In this document: one piece after another, positions 57,401 to 64,000 of the stretch
Numbering within the stretch: position 1 is the first letter of the stretch
How the letters are laid out: the number at the start of each line of letters is the position of its first letter
Source: Actinomyces trachealis
GTDB taxonomy: Bacteria > Actinomycetota > Actinomycetes > Actinomycetales > Actinomycetaceae
Assembly: GCF_015711475.1 (NCBI RefSeq)
Contig: NZ_CP065027.1
Location: 1,178,001 to 1,242,000 of the forward strand
Direction of reading: 5' to 3'
Length of the DNA stretch: 64,000 nucleotides
Position numbers and translations under genes: made by a program
The notes under the pieces: generated by a model
Told to the model about the DNA's origin: nothing
Seen by the model: only the letters and a program-made list of their open reading frames with translations
Databases searched by the model: none

Positions 57401-59824
57401 AGCACCACACTGAACACCACGGATATGCCAGTGGCTACCAGTCCCACGCACTTCACTGAGGAGTTTGTGGCAGGAGGTTGCGGCACCTACTGGGTAGGCT
57501 TGCATAACACCCAGGGAGGTGTGGACGCCGCCGACTTCACCATGGACAACTTCCGCGTGGAAGACCTGGGCACCAGCGATGCCGTCCCAGCCTGCGCAGC
57601 CGCTTCCTTGCGTGTATTAGGCGTGGCCCAGGCAGGCGCGACCGCGACCGTGGTCACCACCGTCACCAACTCTGAGGCCGTTGCCATCACCGACGTGACC
57701 TCTGCACTGACCGTGCCCGAGGGCTGGACCGCCACGCCGCGTGGTTCCGCCACCGCCGCCTCCGTGGCGGCCGGGGACACCTTCACCGTCACCTGGAATG
57801 TGACAGTGCCCGACTCCGCTGGAGGCAAGCCCTTCCCACTGGCTCACAAGGCCACCTACAAGGTGGACGGCGCCGCCCGCACCGCCACTGGCACCACGAC
57901 TGTGGCGGTGCTTGGGGGAGTAGCCACCAACGGTGTCACCTACCTGTCCGACCTGCCCATCAACCCCGCCTACAACAAGAACGGCTGGGGCCCAGTGGAA
58001 CGGGACCTTGGCAACGGTGAGCAGGAGCAGGGCGATGGCCCTGCCATGAGCATTGACGGCACCGAGTACGCCAAGGGCCTTGGTGCTCACGCGCACTCCG
58101 ATGTCGGCTTTGACCTGAACGGCAAGTGCCACACCTTCGCCGCAGTGGTGGGTGTGGACGACGCCCAGACCTCACTCGGCTCTGTGACCTTTGAGGTGCA
58201 GGGAACCCGTGATGGCTCCACCTGGGAGTCCGTCGTGCCCCGGACTGAGGTACTTCGGGCGACCTCCGCAGGCAAGGCCATCACCGGTAACGTCGTCGGC
58301 ATGCGCACCATCCGGCTGATCGCTGGCGACGGCGGGGACGGTAACGGCAACGACCACGCTGACTGGGGCAATGCACGCGTTGCCTGCGGCACCGCCACCA
58401 TCGACCAGGCCGACCCGGACACTCCGGCCCCTGGGGCAGAACTGACGCCTTACACTGGCGCCCTGCAGGTGATCGAGGCCCCAGCATCCTACACGGCCAA
58501 CCCTGCGGCCAACATGTTGGACAAGAACCCGGAGACCTTCTACGACAAGGACTGGGTTAACCTCCAGCCTCACCCCTCCACCGTGGTCCTGGGCCTCTAC
58601 CAGGGCACTGACGTGACTGCTGTGTCTCCCACCAAGGTCTCTGGCCTATCCATCACTGGGCGCTCCGGGCAGGCCAACGGCCGCGTGGAGAACTACAAGG
58701 TCTACGTGGGCCAGGACGCCGCCAACGTCTCCACCCTGGTGGCCGAGGGCCGCCTGGCCAACTCCAGTGCGGAGCAGCGGATCGTCTTCTCACGCCCGGT
58801 GGACGCCAAACTCATCAAGCTGGAGGTCACCTCCTCCTACAAGACCAATGCCAGCCAGCCTGACGGCCTGCTCGCCATCGCGGAGATCAACGCCCTCACC
58901 GGCGAGATCACTTCCGCCAACCCGGCACAGCCGGAGCAGCCCGCTACTCCGCCTACCCCGGAGGCTGACCCCGCTGGCATCACCAGCAACACCAACGCTG
59001 ACGGCGTCGTCGGCCAGAACTACCTGGACGTCGTAACTGCAGCCGACTCAGCCAAGGCCACCGGTAGCGCCAGCACGGTCATCAATTCCACCTTCGCACG
59101 GAACTACGTGGCAGCCGACCAGAAGCACGACAGCTTCTTCCAGCGCGTGCCCGTGCGCTTCAAGGTGGGTGCTGATGGTACGAAGGTCACCTTCAAGGTG
59201 GCTGCAGCTGCCGGTGACACTCCGGTGCGGGTGGATGACCTACGACTGGTCAAGATCGACAAGACCAACACCAACGACCTGCTTGACGTGGACTGCACTG
59301 CCAACCCCACTCCGGAGCAGTGCGGCTCGGCCACAGCCAACAGTCGGGTGGGCTTGTCTACCCCAAGCAAGGCTGCTGTTCCCCCGGTGACGCCGACGCC
59401 GCAGCCCACTGAGGAACCGCAGCCCCCGACTCCGGAGGGCTCCAAGCCCGCCTATGTGGCCTCCGTGGAGGCAGCCGGAGAGTCCAAGGGGCATGTGCTC
59501 GTTGGTGACTGGGACGGCGACGGCACCTTGACCTATGCCGTGCGCGTGGGCACCCGCGTGGTCTTCTACAACGAGAACCGCACGGACGCCCCCGTATACG
59601 CTTCGATCTCCATCGGCCGCCGCACCGACGAGGTGCTGGTGGGCGACTGGGACAATGACGGTAAGGACACGCTTGCGCTGCGGCGCGGCACCACGGTCCT
59701 CACCCAGAACCACCTGACCAGCACCGCCACCACTAAGGTGACGGTTGATGGAATCACCTCCCAGTCCAAGCTCATGGTCAAGCAGGAGCAGGGCAAAGCG
59801 GACGTGATCGTCGTCGTCAAGTGA
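54473..59824 (+). CDS. Secreted GH101 endo-alpha-N-acetylgalactosaminidase
   Basis: Cuts whole O-glycans (Gal-GalNAc) from host mucin-type glycoproteins. 1,783 residues. Signal peptide at 1-30 (basic, then MLGALALTIPLAASAAA). The GH101 catalytic region runs from about 60 to 640; D474 in WIYIDVYYG and E500 in GSEWSDKF are the likely nucleophile and acid/base from their position. Then come galactose-binding-like domains (about 750-1035), a NEW3-type domain (1045-1148), an NPCBM carbohydrate-binding module (1152-1306), a discoidin/CBM32-like domain (about 1323-1480), another galactose-binding-like region (1507-1605) and a C-terminal module with two FG-GAP-like VGDWDxDG repeats (1656-1783). No LPXTG or anchor helix is seen. 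An AAAGGAG site precedes the ATG. Relatives occur in gut and mouth bacteria. Confidence 0.95.
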   Translation: MRRLPLSRPIAMLGALALTIPLAASAAAEPAAPLTAPTTISVPGLSATVAADFPQVVSYQVGTSQLGGRTDTVRQVLVDGNARAVQSVASTRSSDTKVTYQVTLDAGASFEAEILVDTVASHADGTQNVTRPTLTFRITKLIGGHTIEIPGQSLVSVSAKDAGAAFAAATTGTARGAKADDPNAGVQDTFGQITDSTSLDQEARNSAYLFLNTSQVAVGLETNATPDVVHGANANSNGRWSRQVVAGADGTPTLTARAGEWTYRSAAATDAIGDEQRPYATLVFAGDANSSGNVDWQDAAVAYADVAEPVRGAAENAKHVITHIPFNFASQATHPFLRTADDVKRIGLATDNLGQRVMLKGYESEGHDSAHPDYASNVNNRAGGAQDLKTLFDATSDVNAIYGIHVNTTEAYPDAQSFSTLDFTGLPGWDWLGKSYYIDQRHDLGKGKVTSRFQALRDEFPLASYPSFRWIYIDVYYGSGWTSDRLGQELNKQGWEVGSEWSDKFERHSVWSHWSNDENYGGASLKGLNSEVIRFIDNANKDTWNPDVALGYPQVVEFEGWTGHQDQRAFYANVWGNNLPAKFIQASRLMRHETEAVGAATKHIWTTSNGTVASGTTAVTNQTAGDSVAGQIRTDMAASREISYDGATVLRGNSYLLPWTDNGTKDGAPRLYYYNPDGGESTWQLTRAFAGQTSLALYRLTDQGKRKISDLPVSGGSVTIPASVYDDVAAGDRASTAFVLYPSTTPAVAAAPQWGAGTVFTDPGFNAGDLKAYTTTGNVTATRDSQNDPIAQIDNAEGSLAQSFTLDKGTYEGSAWVEIGNGTAQREVTVSATGKGVGAAGSQTGQDTSTATAEQPVTVAFEDFENVPQGWGPFVKGNAGRSTDPRTVLAPLNAPYTQQGWRTPNGRVKATDDVIGGHWSLKSHSENGGLVYRTVPQTVDFKVGHRYRVSFDYENAVAGPYQWVTAYDSLGARGVRSTTLNTTDMPVATSPTHFTEEFVAGGCGTYWVGLHNTQGGVDAADFTMDNFRVEDLGTSDAVPACAAASLRVLGVAQAGATATVVTTVTNSEAVAITDVTSALTVPEGWTATPRGSATAASVAAGDTFTVTWNVTVPDSAGGKPFPLAHKATYKVDGAARTATGTTTVAVLGGVATNGVTYLSDLPINPAYNKNGWGPVERDLGNGEQEQGDGPAMSIDGTEYAKGLGAHAHSDVGFDLNGKCHTFAAVVGVDDAQTSLGSVTFEVQGTRDGSTWESVVPRTEVLRATSAGKAITGNVVGMRTIRLIAGDGGDGNGNDHADWGNARVACGTATIDQADPDTPAPGAELTPYTGALQVIEAPASYTANPAANMLDKNPETFYDKDWVNLQPHPSTVVLGLYQGTDVTAVSPTKVSGLSITGRSGQANGRVENYKVYVGQDAANVSTLVAEGRLANSSAEQRIVFSRPVDAKLIKLEVTSSYKTNASQPDGLLAIAEINALTGEITSANPAQPEQPATPPTPEADPAGITSNTNADGVVGQNYLDVVTAADSAKATGSASTVINSTFARNYVAADQKHDSFFQRVPVRFKVGADGTKVTFKVAAAAGDTPVRVDDLRLVKIDKTNTNDLLDVDCTANPTPEQCGSATANSRVGLSTPSKAAVPPVTPTPQPTEEPQPPTPEGSKPAYVASVEAAGESKGHVLVGDWDGDGTLTYAVRVGTRVVFYNENRTDAPVYASISIGRRTDEVLVGDWDNDGKDTLALRRGTTVLTQNHLTSTATTKVTVDGITSQSKLMVKQEQGKADVIVVVK

Positions 59825-59864
59825 GCGCCTGAGCCGACAGCCTTTGATCTTAGGCAACCACAGT

Positions 59865-59907
59865 CTGGGCCCGGTGGCCTCCCCAAGCGGGAGCCCACCG
59901 GGCCCAG
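59865..59907 (+). terminator. Hairpin terminator after the GH101 gene
   Basis: Perfect 13-bp arms ctgggcccggtgg (59865-59877) and its complement (59895-59907), with an inner ctccc/gggag stem and loop caagc. It starts 41 bases after the GH101 stop and isolates it from the downstream operon. Confidence 0.9.
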
Positions 59908-59997
59908 CGCCATCCCCGCCGACATCGGGGGTGTTTGCTAGCGAACAGCTTCGGTGGCACTGCGACGGCGTCGTTGTGAAGCCACTAGGGTCGTCCT

Positions 59998-60681
59998 ATG
60001 AGCACCACGGCAACCCGCGTCCGTCCGCAAGCGCCCATCAACGCCATCGTCTTTGACTACGGCAACGTTATGATCGTCTGGGACCCAAAGGGCGCGGTCT
60101 CCGGACGCATCCCCCTGGATGAGTGGGACGCATTCGTGGAGGGTGCTGACTTCCACGCGCTCAACCTGCGCTCCGACGCCGGGGACGACTTCGAGGACGT
60201 GATCGCTGACCTCACTGCAGCCCACCCTGAGCACCCTGAGTGGCCCACCATGATGCGCATCTACCGGGAGAACTTCGAGCACTCCATCATCGGTCACGTG
60301 CCCGGTACCATCGCCATCGTTCACGAGCTGTTGGACGCTGGCGTGCCTCTCTACCTGCTCTCCAACTTTGATGTGGAGCCATTTGAGTACGCCCGGCGCC
60401 TCGTACCTGAGCTTGAGCGCTTCCAGGGGCTGGTCATCTCTGCTGCGGAGCACCTGGCGAAGCCTGACCCCCAGCTCTACCGGGTGGCCCTGGAGCGTTA
60501 CGATCTGGACCCAGCCACGACCCTGTTCATTGACGATTCCGCTGCAAATGTGGCCGCCGCCCGCAAGGTGGGTATGCAGGCTCTACAGTTCACTGGCGCC
60601 GGGAGCCTACGCGCAGAACTGACCGAGTTGGGCCTGATCCCCGGTCCTGCGGAGTTGCCCCCGATCACGCCCGTAAACTGA
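59998..60681 (+). CDS. HAD-family hydrolase (subfamily IA)
   Basis: A 227-residue phosphatase-like protein. Motif I is VFDYGNVMIVWD, with the second Asp of the usual DxD replaced by Gly, as in the YihX/2-haloacid-type branch; motif II is LLSNFD, motif III around AKPDPQLYR and motif IV FIDDSAANVAAA. The substrate is unknown; relatives act on sugar phosphates. It starts a run with fmt (4 bases apart), rsmB and rpe. Confidence 0.88.
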   Translation: MSTTATRVRPQAPINAIVFDYGNVMIVWDPKGAVSGRIPLDEWDAFVEGADFHALNLRSDAGDDFEDVIADLTAAHPEHPEWPTMMRIYRENFEHSIIGHVPGTIAIVHELLDAGVPLYLLSNFDVEPFEYARRLVPELERFQGLVISAAEHLAKPDPQLYRVALERYDLDPATTLFIDDSAANVAAARKVGMQALQFTGAGSLRAELTELGLIPGPAELPPITPVN

Positions 60682-60685
60682 GGCC

Positions 60686-61648
60686 ATGCGAGTCCTCTTT
60701 GCCGGAACCCCCGCCGTCGCCCTGCCTGTACTGCAAACTCTTATGGCCAGCAGTGAGCATGAGGTGGTGGGTGTGCTCACTCGCGCAGACGCTCGCAAGG
60801 GTCGGGGCCACACCCTGCACCCCTCACCTGTAGCCGCTGTAGCCCGGTCGGCTGGACTGGCTGTCCGCACCCCCAAGACCCTGCAGGAGGCTGAGGTCCA
60901 GGACTGGATCCGCTCCTTGGAAGCCGACGTTGCCGTCGTCGTCGCCTACGGGCGCCTAGTGCCACCGGCACTGCTGGACGAACCTAAGCACGGTTGGCTC
61001 AACCTGCACTTCTCCCTCCTGCCGAACTGGCGGGGCGCGGCTCCCGTCCAGTGGTCGATTATCAACGGGGACCAGATCACGGGAGCCTGTGTGTTCCGCC
61101 TCGAGGAAGGTCTGGACACTGGACCGATCTACGCACGCATGACGCAGGCGGTCGGCCCCACCACTACCTCGGGTGAGTTGCTGGAGCGCCTGGCTGAGGA
61201 TGGCACCGAGTTAGTCAGCGACACACTCGCGGCCCTGGCTGCAGGTCAGATACGCCCCGAACTGCAGGACCACAGTCAAGCCACTACCGCCCCTGCGCTC
61301 AGCAGCGAGGATGGTCGCGTGCGCTGGAACGACCCGGCTCTGGCTATCGACCGCCGAATCCGCGGCGTGACCCCAGCTCCCGGCGCGCACACCACCTACA
61401 ACCTTGCGCGGCTGCGCCTGGGACCCGTGACCTTGGCCCCTGCGGTCACTGACCTGCCCCCTGGGCAGGTACGTGCCACCAAACGCGAGGTGCTGGTGGG
61501 CACCGGCTCTCACGCAGTCAGACTCGGGCGCGTGGCGCCTGCTGGCAAACAGTGGATGGACGCTGACGCCTGGGCTCGCGGGGCACTGGGCCTGGACGGC
61601 GCTACTCTTGGCGCCCAAGCCAACCCCACCGACGGCGGGGCCGCCTGA
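60686..61648 (+). CDS. fmt: Methionyl-tRNA formyltransferase
   Basis: Formylates initiator Met-tRNA. The 320-residue protein shows VLFAGTPAVALPVLQTL at the N-terminus, VVVAYGRLVPPALLD, the catalytic NLHFSLLPNWRGAAPVQWSI (Asn/His motif) and a C-terminal OB-like domain from about 210. A ribosome-binding site is not clear; it starts 4 bases after the HAD gene. The stop overlaps the rsmB start by one base. Confidence 0.95.
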   Translation: MRVLFAGTPAVALPVLQTLMASSEHEVVGVLTRADARKGRGHTLHPSPVAAVARSAGLAVRTPKTLQEAEVQDWIRSLEADVAVVVAYGRLVPPALLDEPKHGWLNLHFSLLPNWRGAAPVQWSIINGDQITGACVFRLEEGLDTGPIYARMTQAVGPTTTSGELLERLAEDGTELVSDTLAALAAGQIRPELQDHSQATTAPALSSEDGRVRWNDPALAIDRRIRGVTPAPGAHTTYNLARLRLGPVTLAPAVTDLPPGQVRATKREVLVGTGSHAVRLGRVAPAGKQWMDADAWARGALGLDGATLGAQANPTDGGAA

Positions 61649-63288
61649 TGGGGGCAACGCGCAGCGGCGGCCGCCAGGGTGGTGCTGGGCGCCCAACTGG
61701 TCAGCGGCGGAACAACAGTGGCCAGTACCAGCACCGGGGCGACGCGCAGGGCGGTCGTCGCAGCCAAGCAGGCGCCCAGCGGCGTGGTCAGGGCCGTGAA
61801 CGTGGCAAGGGCAACGCCGGTGGCCGCCACAACCCGAGCCGCCAGCACACCGAACGGGGTGGCGAGCGCCGTCAATCTCGCGAGTACCAGGACCCTGCAC
61901 GGCTTTGCGCCTTCGAAGCCCTGCTCACCGTGCGTGAGGACGGTGCCTTCGCCAACCTGGCGCTACCACCACTCCTAGATGCCTATCACCTGGGCAAGCG
62001 CGACGCCGCCTTCGCCACGGCCCTGACCTACGGCACCTTGCGTCTCCAAGGCCGTTACGACGCGATTGTCTCCCAGTGTGTTGACCGGCCCCTGGAACAG
62101 GTTGACCCGCGCGTCCTGGACCTGCTGCGCCTGGGCGCGCACCAGCTGCTAGGCATGCGCGTGCCCAGTCACGCCGCTGTCAGCGCAACCGTGGACCTCA
62201 CTCGGCATGTGGCCGGTCGCGGCGCCGCCAGTTTTGTCAACGCCATCCTGCGGCGCCTCAGTGAACACGACGCTGACACCTGGATCGAGCGCGTAACCGC
62301 GGGCAACACTGATGAGTTGGCCGCACTGGCAGCCCGCACCTCCCACCCGCTGTGGGTGGTCAAGGCCCTGCGGCAGGCGCTTATAGACAACGGCCGCGAT
62401 GCCAAGGAGCTGGGTGCCCTGCTAGAGGCAGACAACGCGGACCCTGAGGTGACCCTCTGCGCCCGCCCCGGCCTGGTAGCCCCGGAGGTGCTCGCTAAGC
62501 AGGCCGCAGCTGCCACTGGTAAGGAGCCACGCCTAGGTGACACCAGCCCTTACGCTGTAGTCCTAGCTGGGGGAGACCCCGGTCGCATCAGCGCCGTACG
62601 TTCCTCCCGCGCGGGTGTGGAGGACGAGGGCAGTCAACTTGTGGCACTGGTGCTGTCGGAGGCTCCCTTGGAGGGACGCGACGAGCTCTGGTTGGACATG
62701 TGTGCCGGACCGGGTGGAAAAGCAGCACTGCTGGGGGCTAGGGCGGCCCAACGTGGTGTGCACCTGGTGGCCAGTGAGGTGGCCCCGCACCGCGCTGATC
62801 TGGTCGACGCCGCCGTGCGCACCCTGTCAGAAGAGGCTGTGGAGGTGCGTTGCATGGATGGCCGCTCCTACGGTACGGAGGAGACTGGCCGCTATGACCG
62901 CGTGCTGGTGGACGCTCCCTGCTCGGGGCTGGGCTCATTACGCCGTCGGCCCGAGTCCCGCTGGCGGCGCAGCCCACAGGACGTGCGGGAACTTACCGGC
63001 CTGCAACAGGAGCTGCTGGCTTCCGCGCTCAAAACCGTGCGCCGTGGCGGCCTGGTGGCCTACGTGACCTGCTCACCGCATGTGCAAGAGACGCGCCTGG
63101 TGGTTGAGGACGTCACCCGGGCCCTTGCCCACGCAGGCATCACCACGGAGCTGTTGCACGCTGGAAACGTCGCGACCCGCGTGGCGCCCCGCCCACCAGC
63201 CGGGGCAGAACGCGAGCTATTGCAGCTGTGGCCACACCTGGACGGCACTGATGCCATGTTCTGCGCCCTACTGCGCCGCACCCACTGA
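61648..63288 (+). CDS. rsmB: 16S rRNA (cytosine-967-C5) methyltransferase with long RG/Q-rich N-terminus
   Basis: Methylates C967 of 16S rRNA. The first 78 residues are an Arg/Gly/Gln-rich low-complexity extension that is not part of the family. The NusB-like RNA-binding domain follows at about 80-220 and the SAM-binding methyltransferase at about 290-546, with [14 protein letters not shown], the two catalytic cysteines C425 in DAPCSGLG and C475 in TCSPH. The extension may bind RNA. ATG in a TGATG overlap with fmt. Confidence 0.94.
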   Translation: MGATRSGGRQGGAGRPTGQRRNNSGQYQHRGDAQGGRRSQAGAQRRGQGRERGKGNAGGRHNPSRQHTERGGERRQSREYQDPARLCAFEALLTVREDGAFANLALPPLLDAYHLGKRDAAFATALTYGTLRLQGRYDAIVSQCVDRPLEQVDPRVLDLLRLGAHQLLGMRVPSHAAVSATVDLTRHVAGRGAASFVNAILRRLSEHDADTWIERVTAGNTDELAALAARTSHPLWVVKALRQALIDNGRDAKELGALLEADNADPEVTLCARPGLVAPEVLAKQAAAATGKEPRLGDTSPYAVVLAGGDPGRISAVRSSRAGVEDEGSQLVALVLSEAPLEGRDELWLDMCAGPGGKAALLGARAAQRGVHLVASEVAPHRADLVDAAVRTLSEEAVEVRCMDGRSYGTEETGRYDRVLVDAPCSGLGSLRRRPESRWRRSPQDVRELTGLQQELLASALKTVRRGGLVAYVTCSPHVQETRLVVEDVTRALAHAGITTELLHAGNVATRVAPRPPAGAERELLQLWPHLDGTDAMFCALLRRTH

Positions 63289-63349
63289 TCAATCCACCAA
63301 GCCGCCGTCAGGCTACGAACCCAGCACAACGAATCGCCCGAGGATACGT

Positions 63350-64000
63350 ATGAGCCCGCAGCCCACCATCACCCCTTCGATCCTCAACTGTGATATCGCC
63401 CATCTGGCGGAAGAGCTGGACCGCATCTCCAATGCTGACGGGGTGCATGTGGATGTGATGGACAACCATTTCGTGCCGAACCTGTCCTGGGGCCTGCCCG
63501 TGGTGGAGGCGGTCACCCGTTCCACCAAGCTTCCTATCGACGTCCACCTGATGATCGAGGCCGCGGACCGCTGGGCCCCCGCCTACGCTGAGGCAGGCTG
63601 CCAGATAGTTACACCGCATGTGGAGGCCTGCCAAGCACCTATCCGCCTGGCTCGCGAGATTCACCGCCTGGGTGCCCAGGCGGGCCTGGCGCTCCGCCCG
63701 GCAACGCCTTTGGAGACAGTGGACTCCGTGTTGGGGGAGCTGGACCTGTTGCTCATCATGACGGTGGAGCCGGGCTTTGGAGGTCAATCCTTCATTGAGG
63801 CCATGCTTCCCAAGATCAAGCGGGCCCGCGCACTGATCAGTGAGCGCAACCTTTCCCTGCGCCTGCAGGTTGACGGCGGCGTTTCCCGCGCCATCATCGA
63901 GCGGGCCGCAGAGGCCGGGGCAGACACCTTCGTCGCGGGCTCCGCCGTCTACCAGGCTGACGATGCTATCGCTGAAGTCGCGGCCCTACGCGCGCTGGCC
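63350..64000 (+). CDS. rpe: Ribulose-phosphate 3-epimerase, 5' part
   Basis: Interconverts ribulose 5-phosphate and xylulose 5-phosphate. The frame is open from ATG 63350 to the window end (217 codons), so the final few residues lie outside. The N-terminus [37 protein letters not shown], the metal-binding [16 protein letters not shown] and the late [21 protein letters not shown] (in part) with FVAGSAVY are all family signatures. A weak GAGGATA site precedes the start. fmt-rsmB-rpe is a conserved actinobacterial order. Confidence 0.95.
   Translation, partial: MSPQPTITPSILNCDIAHLAEELDRISNADGVHVDVMDNHFVPNLSWGLPVVEAVTRSTKLPIDVHLMIEAADRWAPAYAEAGCQIVTPHVEACQAPIRLAREIHRLGAQAGLALRPATPLETVDSVLGELDLLLIMTVEPGFGGQSFIEAMLPKIKRARALISERNLSLRLQVDGGVSRAIIERAAEAGADTFVAGSAVYQADDAIAEVAALRALA

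Noticed and set aside
54473..59824. Sortase (LPXTG) anchor on the GH101 enzyme or on the secreted proteins at 14888 and 16342
   Set aside because: No LPXTG-like motif precedes a hydrophobic segment and basic tail in any of the three. The two smaller proteins end in a plain membrane helix.

Overview
The window is about 64 kb of GC-rich DNA from an actinobacterium, most likely Actinomyces or a close relative in the Actinomycetaceae. The evidence is the GC-rich codon use, the actinobacterial gene orders, a fused aroK-aroB gene, a PriA without helicase motifs and a large mucin-type GH101 glycosidase. Nearly all of it is chromosomal core. I recognise two conserved actinobacterial blocks, joined here near 38-39 kb: relA - hisS - aspS - rarA - alaS - ruvX - mltG - aroE - aroC - aroK/aroB - efp - nusB, and pyrR - pyrB - pyrC - carA - carB - pyrF - gmk - rpoZ - coaBC - metK - priA - fmt - rsmB - rpe. 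I see no tRNA, rRNA, CRISPR array, intact transposon or prophage.

Layout. 1-10.8 kb: 3' part of relA, an AbiEi-like orphan, a DUF349 protein (minus), an atypical methyltransferase (minus), an MBL hydrolase ending in a 49-bp tandem repeat, hisS, and two overlapping dynamin-like/P-loop GTPases. 10.8-19 kb: a DEAD-box RNA helicase (minus) with acidic and Arg/Gly-rich tails, two adjacent YbjN-family genes, two secreted membrane-anchored proteins of unknown function, and aspS. 19-26 kb: a broken membrane-protein gene, a small Cys/His-rich metal-binding protein with two Zur-like boxes upstream, a YciO/Sua5 protein, an MMPL transporter, rarA and a TauE/SafE permease. 26-37.8 kb: rpsD, alaS, ruvX, mltG, the shikimate genes aroE-aroC-aroKB plus a degenerate shikimate-kinase-like gene, a PaiB-like flavoprotein, efp and nusB. 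37.8-39.5 kb: an accessory patch with a truncated GH16-like remnant and an NAD(P)-binding oxidoreductase. 39.6-48.1 kb: a tightly overlapping pyrimidine operon led by a PyrR-binding hairpin. 48.1-64 kb: a rhodanese lipoprotein, gmk, rpoZ, coaBC, metK, priA, a 1,783-residue secreted GH101 endo-alpha-N-acetylgalactosaminidase, a HAD phosphatase, fmt, rsmB and the 5' part of rpe.

How the genes work together. The pyr operon makes UMP de novo and is probably controlled by its own first product. The aro run covers four shikimate-pathway reactions in three intact genes, chained by 4-base stop/start overlaps. The GH101 enzyme would let the cell cut O-glycans from host mucins and is the clearest sign of a host-associated lifestyle.

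Nothing here is a clear new multi-gene system. The best leads are the Cys/His-rich protein with its paired upstream boxes, the shikimate-kinase-like protein whose Walker A lysine is replaced by cysteine, and the YbjN pair followed by two secreted proteins.
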